Assembly: GCA_037576195.1 (NCBI GenBank)
Contig: CM075101.1
Coordinates: 14,446,001-14,510,000 of the forward strand
DNA: 64,000 nt
Reading direction: 5' to 3'
From: Phytoseiulus persimilis
Taxonomy: Eukaryota > Arthropoda > Arachnida > Mesostigmata > Phytoseiidae
Position 1 is the stretch's first letter. Each line of letters begins with the position of its first letter. Below the pieces are notes generated by a model that saw only the letters and a program-made list of their open reading frames with translations, was not told the DNA's origin and did no database searches. Position numbers and translations under genes: made by a program. Shown in pieces: positions 14,701 to 25,431 of the stretch.

Positions 14701-15403
14701 CTTCGCGATTCAACAGTAGGAAGAAGAGGCACAGCGGGGAACGATTGGAGCTTAACTTCGCAGCCGCACCGGGAAAAGTCCGAGTCGGTAGCGTTCCTGC
14801 GGAGTCGAAACTTCCAAAAGGGAGTGGGAAATTCGTCCCAGCTCAACTCGAGTACCATGTGAATGTACGAAAGGAGTGCATAAATTGTATCGAGTGATCA
14901 GCAGCGAGGTCGGATCAGCGGCCACGCTCCCGGAGCGTATCTCCGGGCGTATTCTCTGGGATCTCAGAGAGCGTTGAAAGCTGACATTGAGCGCACTGTT
15001 TCTCGGATCCTAATGAGTCAGAGCTGGTCCTCGGAAGACCCTCAGCCGCCATCGATGGCATCGAATTGGTGAAGCCGAAATAAACGCTAATTTGTTTGAA
15101 ACCTGAGCACCTCCGACCTTCGTGGCTTGCTGTTTCTTGCAAGCGCAGATGAAGGCGAATGGCTTGGAACTTCTCGGGACAACCCGGTGCTCTGGCGATC
15201 AACCGGTCCAAGGAATACTGACTCGTTTCCCTGGGCTATAGAATCGGACAAAAGAGTCAGACAAGGTTCTCGGCTCTGAAATATGACCGTTCCGCGCATT
15301 TTGCGCCTGAAAACAGCTCCGTTCGTGTCTGAAATTCCCTTGCGATCTTTCGGAATCGCTCTCTCACGACCTAATGAGTTGAGGAGGATGAATGCGGAAT
15401 AGA

Positions 15404-15409
15404 TTTATT
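15404..15409 (-). terminator. Candidate poly(A) signal of the membrane-protein gene
   Basis: The plus strand reads TTTATT, which is AATAAA on the minus strand. It lies about 320 nt past the stop codon at 15730, a reasonable 3'UTR length. Signal only; no cleavage site is proven. Confidence 0.35.
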
Positions 15410-15729
15410 TCATGAACGCGAATCTGAGAATCCATGCCCGCTGAATATATACAAAGTTGCTCAGAAGGATCGTAGTTCCGAAAGTCTCTCGCTTCAGACT
15501 TTTTCTTCCGTTCGAACCGTTATTGCTCCCTTCATGCTCCGGTGTCTCAGTAGAACACGTTAATGAACCAGGAGTTCCGGATGTCCCGAATGGTCTCTAG
15601 ACGTTCATGTGAACTCTTTCCACCTTTCCCCGGGGGTTCGGACGATACTCTAATCGATCCCTACGAATCTACTAGTTTTCCCGGAACTGACATAAAGGCA
15701 GGAATGGGGAGCAGGCCGCGTGCCTGATA

Positions 15730-16333
15730 TTACACACGGAACTCCGAGTCAACATGCTCCAAGTACTCCATACCAAGGTTCAGCATAGTCACCGAGCTGG
15801 AGACTGCGAAACACGACCTAATCACGCCGTTGTGCGGGAGAACGTTCTTAACAAGGGCCCACAGCAAAACGGAGCCTAGATTGAAGAGTACACTGTTGTA
15901 CACCGAGTACATCGTCCTTTGGTAGGGCACTAATGAGTTCATGTGCCTCCTATAAAACATGTAGAAGCCCACGCCAAGGTGTGAGCTCAGAAGAAACAAG
16001 TTATTCACTCCATAGCTGCTGAGAGGAATGAGTCTGCAAGCAGGAAAGAGAACAGCAACAATGAGACTGATGCCGGACAGCGAAGCGAGAATAATCGCGC
16101 AGAGTTCGAGATGTATGGTAACGGTAACCGATTGCAGAATACCTTTGGAAGAGTCGAGGCACGAAAACGTTGACTGAGAAGGCGCAGTATCCAACTGCAC
16201 CGGCAAGGGGGATGTAAAATCTGGTTAGAGAAACTGTTGTATAGGGTGGCAAGTTCTGGTACCATTTGCGGAATCTAGCAACGATAAAATTTGGCTCATA
16301 TTCCCCATCATCGGACGCCCCTTCCTTGGCCAT
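15730..16333 (-). CDS. Unrecognised small four-helix membrane protein, two exons
   Basis: Exons in coding order are 16333-16143 and 16033-15730. The 109-nt intron has donor AAAG|GTATTC and a strong acceptor, TCTTTCCTGCTTGCAG|A. The phase-2 junction joins two frames into a 164-residue protein. It starts MAKEGASDDGEYEPN; the ATG context is CCGATGG. Four hydrophobic stretches are visible, around residues 42-62, 71-92, 104-128 and 130-152. The C-terminus is short and acidic (EYLEHVDSEFRV). I do not recognise the family; FRAG1/DRAM-like and other small TMEM proteins were considered but no signature fits. A splice acceptor (ATCTTACAG) lies 19 nt upstream of the ATG, so there is probably a 5'UTR intron, or the N-terminus is longer than given. 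The start lies 528 bp from the PPIL1 start, in the opposite direction. That the gene is real rests on the coherent splice and hydrophobic pattern. Confidence 0.65.
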
Positions 16334-16861
16334 CGGAGCGATTCCTTGAACCTGTAAGATAGAGGACAAGGGGTGTGTTTTCTCCCGGTTGACAGCGGTT
16401 GAAAGTTTCACATTATATTATATCCTCTGAACCAGGTTCGAATGACCTGATAGCGATCCTGACAAGCAACCTGGGAATGTTCCGAGCTGGAGGAAAGTAC
16501 ATTTCAACCGACTGTACAAGACAGGCTTAGCATCATCGCAAACTCACCCGGGAGCTTCGAGGAAAACACAGCCAAGATCGAGAAATATCTGTCTCGCAGC
16601 TGCTCCGGAGAAACTTTTTGTTTTTCTGTCAAAAAGAGTGAATGGTGGTCAAGGGTAGAGGGAGACCTGTAGTTGATTTCTACGCCTGAGCGCCATTTCG
16701 CTCCCTCAGCGAGCAGGACTCTTCTCGATGGACATCTTGATGGAGCCGGCATGGTTCTTCTCGATGACTCGCTGATGCTTGATGCCGCCGTGTTTTTGAA
16801 TCCAGCGCAGTGTTCTCTTCGCGATTCCTGATCCTCCAACTGCTTGATCCAGATCGGAGCG
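16334..16861. promoter_or_regulatory. Divergent intergenic region, likely shared promoter
   Basis: These 528 bp separate the start codon of the membrane-protein gene (minus) from that of PPIL1 (plus). Both first exons point away from it, so it must hold both promoters unless a distal one is used. I see no clear TATA box near either start. The left part also contains a probable 5'UTR splice acceptor for the minus-strand gene. Confidence 0.45.
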
Positions 16862-17630
16862 ATGTCTGGAATTCCCGATGAGTCTTGGCAACCGCCTCGA
16901 GTTGTCTTGGAAACAACGTAAGATATTTTCAGAGAATGAGCGTTTTCAGGCCATCGTACCGATCGCTGCAGTTCGATTTGAAACGTTTTCGTCGTGTTCT
17001 TAACTCGATTCCTTCCTCTTCAAGAATGGGAGACATAGTCATAGAGCTGTACTGGCATCACGCGCCGGTCACGTGCCGGAACTTCGCGGAACTTGCTCGA
17101 AGGAGGTACTATGACGGTGTGAAATTTCATCGGATCATACCAGACTTCATGATACAAGGAGGTGATCCCACTGGTACAGGTCGTGGTGGAGCCAGCATCT
17201 ACGGTCGCAATTTCCAAGACGAGATCCACCCTGAACTCTATCATACAGGTATGCCTCCGCCGCTGGATTCAGACATCGCAGTATATTGATTGTTGTGAAT
17301 TCCTTCGGAGTGTGAGAGATGTCTTCCATCGGTGCATCCATCGCAATGTATTCGCATTCTTCAGGCGCTGGAATACTATCTATGGCGAATTCCGGACCGA
17401 ACACTAACGGATCCCAGTTCTTCATCACCCTGGGTCCCACTCAATGGCTCGATGGCAAACACACGATTTTCGGGAGGGTGTATTCTGGAATAACCGTTGT
17501 CAAACGAATGGGCCAGGTCGCAACGGACGCCGAAGATAGACCTTTTGATGACGTGAAGATAATGAAAGCCTATATCCAAGGCGAGAGAGACAATTTCCGA
17601 GCGGCGCAGATAGAAGCTTATATCGGTTGA
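16862..17630 (+). CDS. PPIL1: Peptidyl-prolyl cis-trans isomerase-like 1 (spliceosomal cyclophilin)
   Basis: Exons are 16862-16917, 17025-17248 and 17365-17630; introns are 107 and 116 nt, both GT-AG, with phases 2 and 1. The product has 181 residues. Exon 1 encodes [19 protein letters not shown], which aligns with the short N-terminal lead of animal PPIL1 and fixes the start. The whole cyclophilin fold follows: Arg55, Phe60, Met61 and Gln63 in [14 protein letters not shown], the loop [19 protein letters not shown], and Trp/His in [13 protein letters not shown]. All cyclophilin catalytic residues I can check are present, so it should be an active prolyl isomerase. In the known family it sits in the activated spliceosome with SKIP. 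The C-terminus ([16 protein letters not shown]) extends about 15 residues past the usual 166. Upstream is a divergent membrane-protein gene and downstream the convergent MAK16 gene. Confidence 0.95.
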
Positions 17631-17779
17631 GTATTTCTCGAGAATGATTCGTTCGGTCCTACTGGAACGCCTCAACGGAGACCACGCCAACCAGTGTAGC
17701 TACCTGACGTGATTATTCCCCTTGAGACTACCTGTACATAAATGAATCTGTTCCAAGATACGTTGTATAATCGAATGGT

Positions 17780-17785
17780 AATAAA
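17780..17785 (+). terminator. Candidate poly(A) signal of PPIL1
   Basis: AATAAA lies 150 nt past the PPIL1 stop. It lies within 35 bp of the opposite-strand signal for MAK16, so the two transcripts should end almost on top of each other. Confidence 0.55.
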
Positions 17786-17812
17786 TGTATTTTCAGCGCT
17801 GAGCTGAGTTCC

Positions 17813-17818
17813 TTTATT
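17813..17818 (-). terminator. Candidate poly(A) signal of MAK16
   Basis: TTTATT on the plus strand is AATAAA on the minus strand, 73 nt past the MAK16 stop at 17891. With usual cleavage 10-30 nt later, the MAK16 mRNA would end around 17785-17803, at or inside the PPIL1 3' end. Confidence 0.55.
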
Positions 17819-17890
17819 CTTATCTTCCCAGTCTCCCTTTCGGGATCTTTTGTCTCGACGAAAATGGTTCAACATGTCTTCATCTAGAGA

Positions 17891-19474
17891 TTATCGCACT
17901 TTCAGCCGCGTGAAGTCCTCAGGCTCCTCCTCGTACTCGATCTCGACGTTCCTCTTCCTCTTGAGCACACGCCCCTTCTTTGGACCGCCGTTACTCGTAG
18001 AGGCCACAGCGCTGGTGTCTTCCAAGATTTTCTTGCCCCACTCTTCAATATCTCCAACTTTGTTGTCCTCGTCGTCTACACCATCAGAATCATCACTTTC
18101 GCTCTCCGAGCTGGGGCCGCCTTCGACATATTGTACCCGACCCTGAAATAGTGGCATCGGTCGACCTCAGACTGGATCCTCCCGTAGGCGATTACGGGAA
18201 GCCCCTATTCAATGCCTCCCATGATGAGAAGGGTATCGAATATGACGTGGAGGTTTGGGTGGTACTTACGACGTCATCGTCATCGACCTCTTCTTCGAAT
18301 TCCTCTTCGACTTCCATATCTTTTTCCTCTTCTTCTTCCAGCGCACAATCGAACGCTTTTTGTGGGAAGTTATAGATGTCCTTATAGGCGCCAGCCTTCA
18401 ATCTGCAAGCAGGGTCAGAGAATTTAAGCATGAGCGCGAGCTAGAAAGTCACAATATCGGAGCGCGTCCATGCGCCGTCGAACCCACCTGTCAATGAGCT
18501 CTCTCTCGATAGCTTGATCTAGTTTCGCGGCGATGAGTGCTTTCTCTTCACGGCGCTTTTCTCGCCGCTCGATCCGTTTGTTTATGGGGACGACCTTCGT
18601 GCGTCGTTTCAACGCCATGCGACGCATTCTGATGAGATACCTGCCGATTGAGGAGCGGTTGGTCTCAACAAGATCTTTGCCACGCTACTGTTAAATTTCC
18701 CCTTCATGTCCGATGAGATTCATGAGTACTTTCGATGAAATAGTCGCTCGATCACGTCTGAGTTTCCGATTGACATCGACTGTATGATCACTCACTGATG
18801 AATTTTCAGCAACCGCTGATTGCACTTTGCTCTGACGAACCGAGGCCAATATAGGAGGTTCGTGTCAATCTGCTCCCTCGCTTTCTCCATGTTCTTCGAG
18901 AGTTTGATCTTTTCCCACATTCTTGCCGGGAAAGCACAGCGCTCAGCCGTTTTCATATACAGGTAACAAACTCCTGCGGAACCGAATTGTAAATCGATGA
19001 ATAATTTCGCAAGTAATACTGCGATACACTCATCTGCCTGAACAGAGTTTTGCGGCGAAAGTATTGGGGAGTAGACGGGAGCCTTCATACATGCAACCGG
19101 GTGGGACGAATCAAGGTGCGGACAGGGAGAGAACAGGAATTTCTCGGAGCGCGCGAAGCGCTCCGTCAAGTAGGTACGCGTGTCGCTTACCGTCTTCCTC
19201 CTTTATGGTGGCGTAGACTGAGTTTGCCAACGGGCAAGAGGACCTATTGCAGAGCCCGGTCAGGTTATACTCATTGCGACAGAAGTTCGAACTCACACTG
19301 GTCACCTTGTGTGAGCAGAACCTGTTCTTCAATATGCTCCAAACGACCTGGAAACGGACAGACCATGAGCGTAAATTTCACTCTGGTCCATAGGGGGTAC
19401 CTGGTCTTGTGCTTTTCTGAGATAACTTCGTACTCCGTCGTTACGCCTGCATTACTCACGTCGTCGCTCTGCAT
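17891..19474 (-). CDS. MAK16: MAK16 homologue, 60S ribosomal subunit biogenesis factor
   Basis: Six exons in coding order: 19474-19460, 19347-19191, 18973-18796, 18640-18488, 18402-18270 and 18142-17891. All introns are GT-AG with matching phases, giving 295 residues, close to human MAK16 (about 300). Exon 1 is only 15 nt (MQSDD), joined to [15 protein letters not shown]. The Cys-rich core [18 protein letters not shown] is a family signature, as are [56 protein letters not shown] and [19 protein letters not shown] long Glu/Asp tract and a basic C-terminus ([19 protein letters not shown]) follow. Known family role: a nucleolar protein needed for early pre-60S assembly and 27S/28S rRNA maturation, in a complex with RPF1. 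The gene converges on PPIL1 with 260 bp between stop codons. Confidence 0.95.
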
Positions 19475-22400
19475 CTCGAATCAGTGGATCGATCAAACCC
19501 TGACGCACTCAGAACCAGAGCTTCTGAATAACCCCTCTGTGTTTTCGAGAACGAACTGTTTACGAGATTCCCGCATTCGACTTCGCACGTGGGTCCCTGT
19601 CTCACTCTCTCTCTCTCTCATCTTAGTCGTCGGACCTTGCGAGCCCGAACATCAGCAGGATCGTGACATGATAACTCAGAGACGAACAAGAGAAGAGAAT
19701 GATATTAAGCCATAGGTCAGCTCGCTTGTTCGAAATCGCGATTTAACCAATGAAAACAGGCTGATTCAGCGGAGAATGATCCTTTCGGAGATCCCCCGGA
19801 GGATTCCGCGTGTTTGAGCCCCGGAGATTCCACTAATTGACGGAGTCCCCCGGCGATGAGCACAAACCAAACAGCAACATTGTACGCGCACCTTGATGAG
19901 AGCGACGAGAGAAGTCACTCCAATCCGGGTTATTACTCCAAATAAATCATGTCGAATCGGATGCACAGGACCCTGTTGGAAAGAACACTGCGGCAGACGT
20001 TAAAGGATATGCAACTGAGAGCTCTTAAGCGTGTGCACTTCAAGTTTGATCCGTTTCACCCAAGCACTGCATCCGTAAGGTGAGAGGAGCTGCTGAGGCA
20101 GAGATCCTGCGGCTTCATTGGAATTCCGGTTCCGGGCTGGATCTCCGAGCTCCGTTCGGAGCGGGCCGAAGCCTTGACTTCCATTCTCGAGGGAATCAAA
20201 TGCCTAGATGTCTATAATGACCGTTTCCGTATCACGAAGTCGACCCGTTCAAGAGTCTGTAGTCACGTAATCGAACCTGGACTGAGACTCTCCATCAAGA
20301 GAAGAGTACGAGCAAAGGAGTTCGGTTCTCATTCAGTGTCCTTGCAGGGATGTCCTATTCCATTTCAACAGCGAAAGGTTGAGACTCACGAACCCTGGCT
20401 GCAATATGAAAACAGAGGTCGTGTCAGATCGTTCGGCCCCGCAAGTCGATCTGCGTTTGAGTGAGTAGCCTGGACTTTGTCACGGATTTCCGCGAGACAT
20501 AGATCGGAGACACAACAATCGACAGCATCACAAGTTTATTCTCGGTATTTCGTAGATGAGGGGAAACGATACCGGATACTGACTGAGAATCTCACAACCC
20601 TGGAGATCATCCAGCAAGTGGATAGGATCTGCCGTGAGTTCGACCCGAAAAAAGATGAGCAATCTGGAACCTGATCAAATTCGCATAAATAACAGCCTGT
20701 GAATAGAGTACTTGGAATAAAGTTCATCTTCTGCTTTATTGATATGATCATTCTTCAGATCAGTTCTCCGCACGCTTCAAAACTTGGAATATACATCACA
20801 GGACATCAAAGCAACATGAGGGAGCGCTAGTATGTGAATTCCGCTCCCCGTTGGGAAGAATGTTCCAGTTTTTGTTGGAGGGTAGCGCATACTGGAATCA
20901 TTCGAGGATAAACTTCGGAGATTTGGACATCGAGTCACCGTTGGGATGACATTCCACTAGTTGTTGCGAATCTTCCAAGATCTCGTCGGGGATCTTGAAG
21001 ACATCACAACACAAGGGCTCAGAGGAAACCTGGTTGCGATTCCTGACTTTTCCCCATGTCAAGGCGCTCCGCGGAACTCTCGACCAGGATCTATCCCTGG
21101 AAACTCTCACGCCGCGATGTTACGTGACACGCTCATTACGTGACAATATTATTGACACATCCTATTAGATATCTTATAACGACAGATTGCTCAAGTTAAG
21201 CGATCAAGAGAAGTGCTTCATGTTTCCATGGAGCGGATACTCCGACTCTGGTTCCCCGTGCGGCTCAAGGAGAACAACTGTTCGGATAATCTTGGAGTAT
21301 CGATGCACACATTTCGAAACTTCTTGGACGGATGCCATCAATGAGTCCCATGAGAAGAGCCTGCAAAGCGATAGCCATCAATCGACATCTATCAAGTCAT
21401 GCACACAGGGCTGGATGGAGGTATAGTTCGATGAATGAGGTCTCATCTCGGAGAGAACTCAGGGATCCAGCCGTGAGACACTCATTCAACTTGAACCCAG
21501 GAATATTACTGCTGGAGCTTCCGGGCCCATGAGTGAGCTGGCCTCGAGAGTCATATTCGACGTCGAAGCTCGCCAGTCGATTGGGGACGTCTGCTGAAAA
21601 TCTCATTCAGTCGGTATGCAACAGATCAACACTCTTCATGTCGCGAGGCTCGCTCCCGGAATGATTGGAGGGAGTCTGATAGGATGAGTTACCCAGGAAC
21701 CCGAAGCATCAGGGTCTGGCTCTATGTGACAATTGATGAGCCACCCCTCACCGAGTCCGCACCAACCAGGTTCATCGATCCGAGAGCATATCCGGTGGAA
21801 GAGACTTCTGGTTCCGGGTTGACCAACACTGATTATATTTCCACTCGCTTGTGGAAATCAAGACATGGATTCTGAGAGAGGCAAGAGAGAGCCAACGTGA
21901 CCTGATCGAAATGTACCGAATTGAGGACCATGAGGAGGCAAGTTGGAGAGTCTGCAAGTAGCAGACACAGTTGTACGGCCTCGTCTCGCTCTCACAGCAG
22001 CAGCATAAGGAAACCAAGTATGATCTGACGAGCCTGGCTTTCATCGCATGCCCGAGTGATCGCTGTGTTCCCGTGAGGCGTCTCGATGACTTGTATTCCG
22101 CACTCTGCGCTGACGATGGGGTTCCTATAGCTCCATTGGAGTCAGTTGGAAACAAGCTCCTGGGCTCGCTTTAGGAAATCCCCATGATGACGGTTGCCGA
22201 ACCGAACCCATGTATCAATATATATCCAGTGCGATCAAAGCAAGCATCAAATCGAGATTATTCGAACTGTTCACACTGGGAAGCTCCCCGACCGAGAGGG
22301 GATTGAAGAGCGACCTGCATGCAACTCCCCGGAACAAGCATAGAAATCGCTTACACGATCGGTCAGTTCCCAATTTCTGGAGATTGTTCTCAGAATAGTG

Positions 22401-25400
22401 GACCGCTGCAATGGAGTACCTTGGATTTGAGAATGGAGTTTCCGACGATCCGAGAAAGTAATGTTCTCGTCGCTCCCTCGATGCGGGAATCTGTCACTGG
22501 CGTGGGTCTCATCATATGGCGAGGCTGAATTCCAACCATATTCAGCACGAAGAGGAGTGTTTCGGATATCTGCTGCCGATGGAAGAGGGCTTCAGAGGAC
22601 TCGCGCTGTATTTCAGAACGGCCCTTGTTCCTCCTGTGTCAACTGCCTCGTGTGAGATGACCCCCCCCCCCCCAGATCATGATCGTTTCTCCAAAATTCT
22701 TCCGCTCCGCTGCATGATCCGCCTCCAACCATGGCGAAACTCGAAGAAGGTACTGGTGTGTTGGACTAGTAGGCTCACGGTTGAAAGGATTGACGTCGAT
22801 GCTGGGATTGGGAAATAACGTTAAAAACCGCGTGTGTCACCGGACCCGCTGATGAGGGTTCGGCCAAGTTACCCTCGCAACAAGGATCTGCAGAGAGAAT
22901 CACTGGAATTTCCTTTCTTGTCCGGTTTCCATCGGAACCAACACTCCCTCGGAGAAGAAGTGAATCGCGCTTTCGTATATCGGACAGGCTTAGGTCTTGT
23001 GAAGCTTCGAGCTTCGGCGATCGAGACAGCCCCCACTACTCCTAAGAATCCCCGGAAACCTCTTATTCGTAAGATCACCGCTGCTTGAGCAATGAAGGCC
23101 TCTGGGCTTATCTACCCAAGAACCCGTAGTTCTCGAGATATTTGAGTCGGAAAATATTTGTCCCCGACAATGGGTTCGCTGTGTGCCGCCAGGACTCGAG
23201 GAATCGATCGAACCTCACGGACTCTCCTCCGCAGTCGAATGAAGGGACCAATAATTTCCGAGCTCGGAACTTCCATCTCGGAAGTCAGGTGAAGAGCGCA
23301 CCTGTGGTATGGCTAAATTTGCCGTCATCGTAATCGACGTCTGTGTCGGGCTCACACGGTCTGAACGAACCGTTCGTTCCTCGGTTGTGGGGAACGACCC
23401 CTCATGATTTCTTCCCCTCCAAACAACCGGAAGTATCTGGGCTCCAGGCCTCCTCCTCTCATCGGGGTGGCCACTCTGCTCGCAGAGCTTGATCGTGCGC
23501 ACATCAGCATAATCATGAATCTGGAATGGGTCAAAATCGCATTCAGCAGCCTTGAGGGTGGCAGAGGAGTCCGACGCTGGACAAAACTCTACGGCCTCCG
23601 TCTGCCGCATGGGTGGAGATTTTGGTGCCATTAGCCAACCGAGGCTGCTTGTGAAACTCGACGGATTCGGTTTCGGTGACACGGCTTTGGCATGGCTCTC
23701 GTCCGACCCGCAAAATGGTCCGGCTGCTCGGGTCGGCCTCAGGCCTTCTGCTTCTCCTGCTGCCGTTGTTCCTGCACGAGTAGCTGCTGGAACAAGCTGG
23801 GACCATTCCGAGACGCCCTGTTTCCTCCCTTCGAGAGCGATCTCAAGGGTTGACTGTCATCGCTTTATTCAGCCATTCCTTCTTGGAGAGCTTGTTTCGC
23901 CTCTCGGGCCTCGCCGAGGAGTTGGAAGGTGAAGAGAAGGGCTCCTCCGGGTTTGGATAATCCGACGTCTCCGAACCTCCGTGGTCTTCTATGATCCCGC
24001 TACTCCCGAAACACCCGCTACTGGTTCTGCTCTGGGGCTGAATTTCCCGGGCTTTTCGTGCTGCAGGAGCACCAGCTCGGAATCCGTAGTGCCCGGAGAA
24101 CCCTCCCGCAGCCTTTTTGTCGAGAGTACTTTTGCGTTGGATTCGAATTAACTAGCAAACAGCGAGGCCAACCAGCAACTGGGAGTTCATCCTTCCCGAG
24201 GTCGGAAGGTTCCAGAGGTCCGTTTGGGAAAGGACTCTTCTCCTAGCAAGATAAACACAGGTTTGGTTCGGCGAGATTTACCCCTATGGCAGTGACGAGC
24301 TCGGAAATATTTGGGCGCCTCTGAATCTTTGCCAGCGCCCGACCGGGAAGTTTGGAAGTTTATCTCCAGGAAGTTGCGGAGCTCCAGCTTGCTTAGCTCC
24401 CCGCTGGCGCCGCTATTGATTCCCGGCCCACTGCGACCTGTCTGTCTGACGATGGACTAGAATGCTACTGATTTCAAGGCTCATACCGGTGAAAATACCA
24501 GGACAGGAATGCTGGAGGGCTCTGTGTGAGCCTCGAGTGAATCGATGAAGTTCGTTCGATGAAGCGGGAGTCATCGAAAATGACATGGTTTCCTCATCGA
24601 TTCCCATTCCACACCGATTCGCGAACGAGTGTGCCGTTCGGTTCATCGGAACTCTGATAAGGTAGGCAGATGTCACAAGCTGTTCGATAAATCCGAATCC
24701 GATCGATTCGAACCCACAAGTCTCCTGGGTGCGGACGACCCAAACGGAAGTCTGAGGCCGGCTATGATGAAATCCACTTGGGTAGACCATGGTTGGGAGC
24801 TACGTAAACGCCTCTCCTGGCGCTATGTAAGACTTTGGAGGACGGATTCTCGTTCAGCTGCGGCGATCGTCGTTGACTGAGCCTCTGCTGCTAGGCAGCG
24901 AGCCATTGATGAAGTGTCCTTATCGAACGTTTCTAATCTCATGTCATTGGGGCTGAATCCGGACTCGACTGACTGCTGAACTCGCCCGATTTGTTGGACT
25001 GAGAATTCAAATGCTGCCGCTCTATCTCCCTCTCCCGAGCGCCTTTCTCGCGGAAATTTCCGATTTGGTCGAGCAGCAGGTTCTCGGAGTAGTCTCGAGC
25101 CTCCGTGACTCCTAATCAAATCTCCTCGGAGATCGGCCTCCACTATTCGTGATGATTTTGGTTGTACTATATTTTCCGGGGAGCGATCGACATTAGTGCC
25201 CTCGCCAATAGGGTGTCCCTGTTTCTTTCGGGCTCGCAGCAGACGACAGCTGGTTGGGAAGAAGAGGCAAGCAAGTTGAGTGAGGCGGAGCGATAGACAG
25301 GAGCAGCAGCAGAAGCAGTAGAACGATGGTGTGTAGGAAGTTATTGTGACTATGTGAATTTCGAAGGAAATGCTGCAGTTCAACGGATCGCTGCATTGGT

Positions 25401-25431
25401 CGTTGGATGCAGGTGGACATGTGAGCCATCG
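19475..25431. other. Spacer without recognisable genes
   Basis: Open frames here are short and overlap on both strands, with no domain I recognise. A CT-rich run (CTCTCTCTCTCTCTC) lies near 19605-19620 and a 13-C homopolymer is listed separately. The last few hundred bases should contain the promoter and 5'UTR of the attractin gene, but I see no decisive element. Confidence 0.5.
22661..22673 (+). repeat. Poly-C homopolymer of 13 bases
   Basis: Thirteen consecutive C, flanked by GATGA and AGATC. Such a G/C homopolymer is uncommon in this window and is a place where sequencing length may be wrong. Confidence 0.9.

Larger units (their letters stand above)
1..15729. other. Long stretch with no recognisable gene
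   Basis: No open frame here shows a domain, motif or splice-linked conservation that I recognise. The longest frames (for example minus 4452-4967, plus 8611-9102, plus 9131-9661) overlap open frames on the other strand and have low-complexity, Ser/Arg-rich translations, as expected from random CpG-rich DNA. The stretch contains two small simple repeats and one weak candidate 5' exon, listed separately. It could be intergenic DNA or intron of a gene whose exons lie outside the window. Confidence 0.6.

Noticed and set aside
16430..16450. GGTTCGAAT B-box-like sequence
   Set aside because: A small hairpin forms (CAGG...CCTG) but there is no acceptor or anticodon arm upstream.
18151..18497. Plus-strand Ser-rich frames
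   Set aside because: They are the antisense image of the acidic Glu/Asp tract of MAK16.
20477..20674. Plus frame with a protein-like stretch (YFVDEGKRYRILTENLTTLE)
   Set aside because: Short, with no splice context and no family I recognise.
24700..24730. tRNA B-box-like GATTCGAACC (minus strand)
   Set aside because: The flanking bases cannot form a T-arm stem and no A-box or cloverleaf is present.
24823..25383. 186-codon minus-strand open frame just upstream of attractin
   Set aside because: Low-complexity Cys/Ser start and no family features; it lies in the expected promoter region of attractin.
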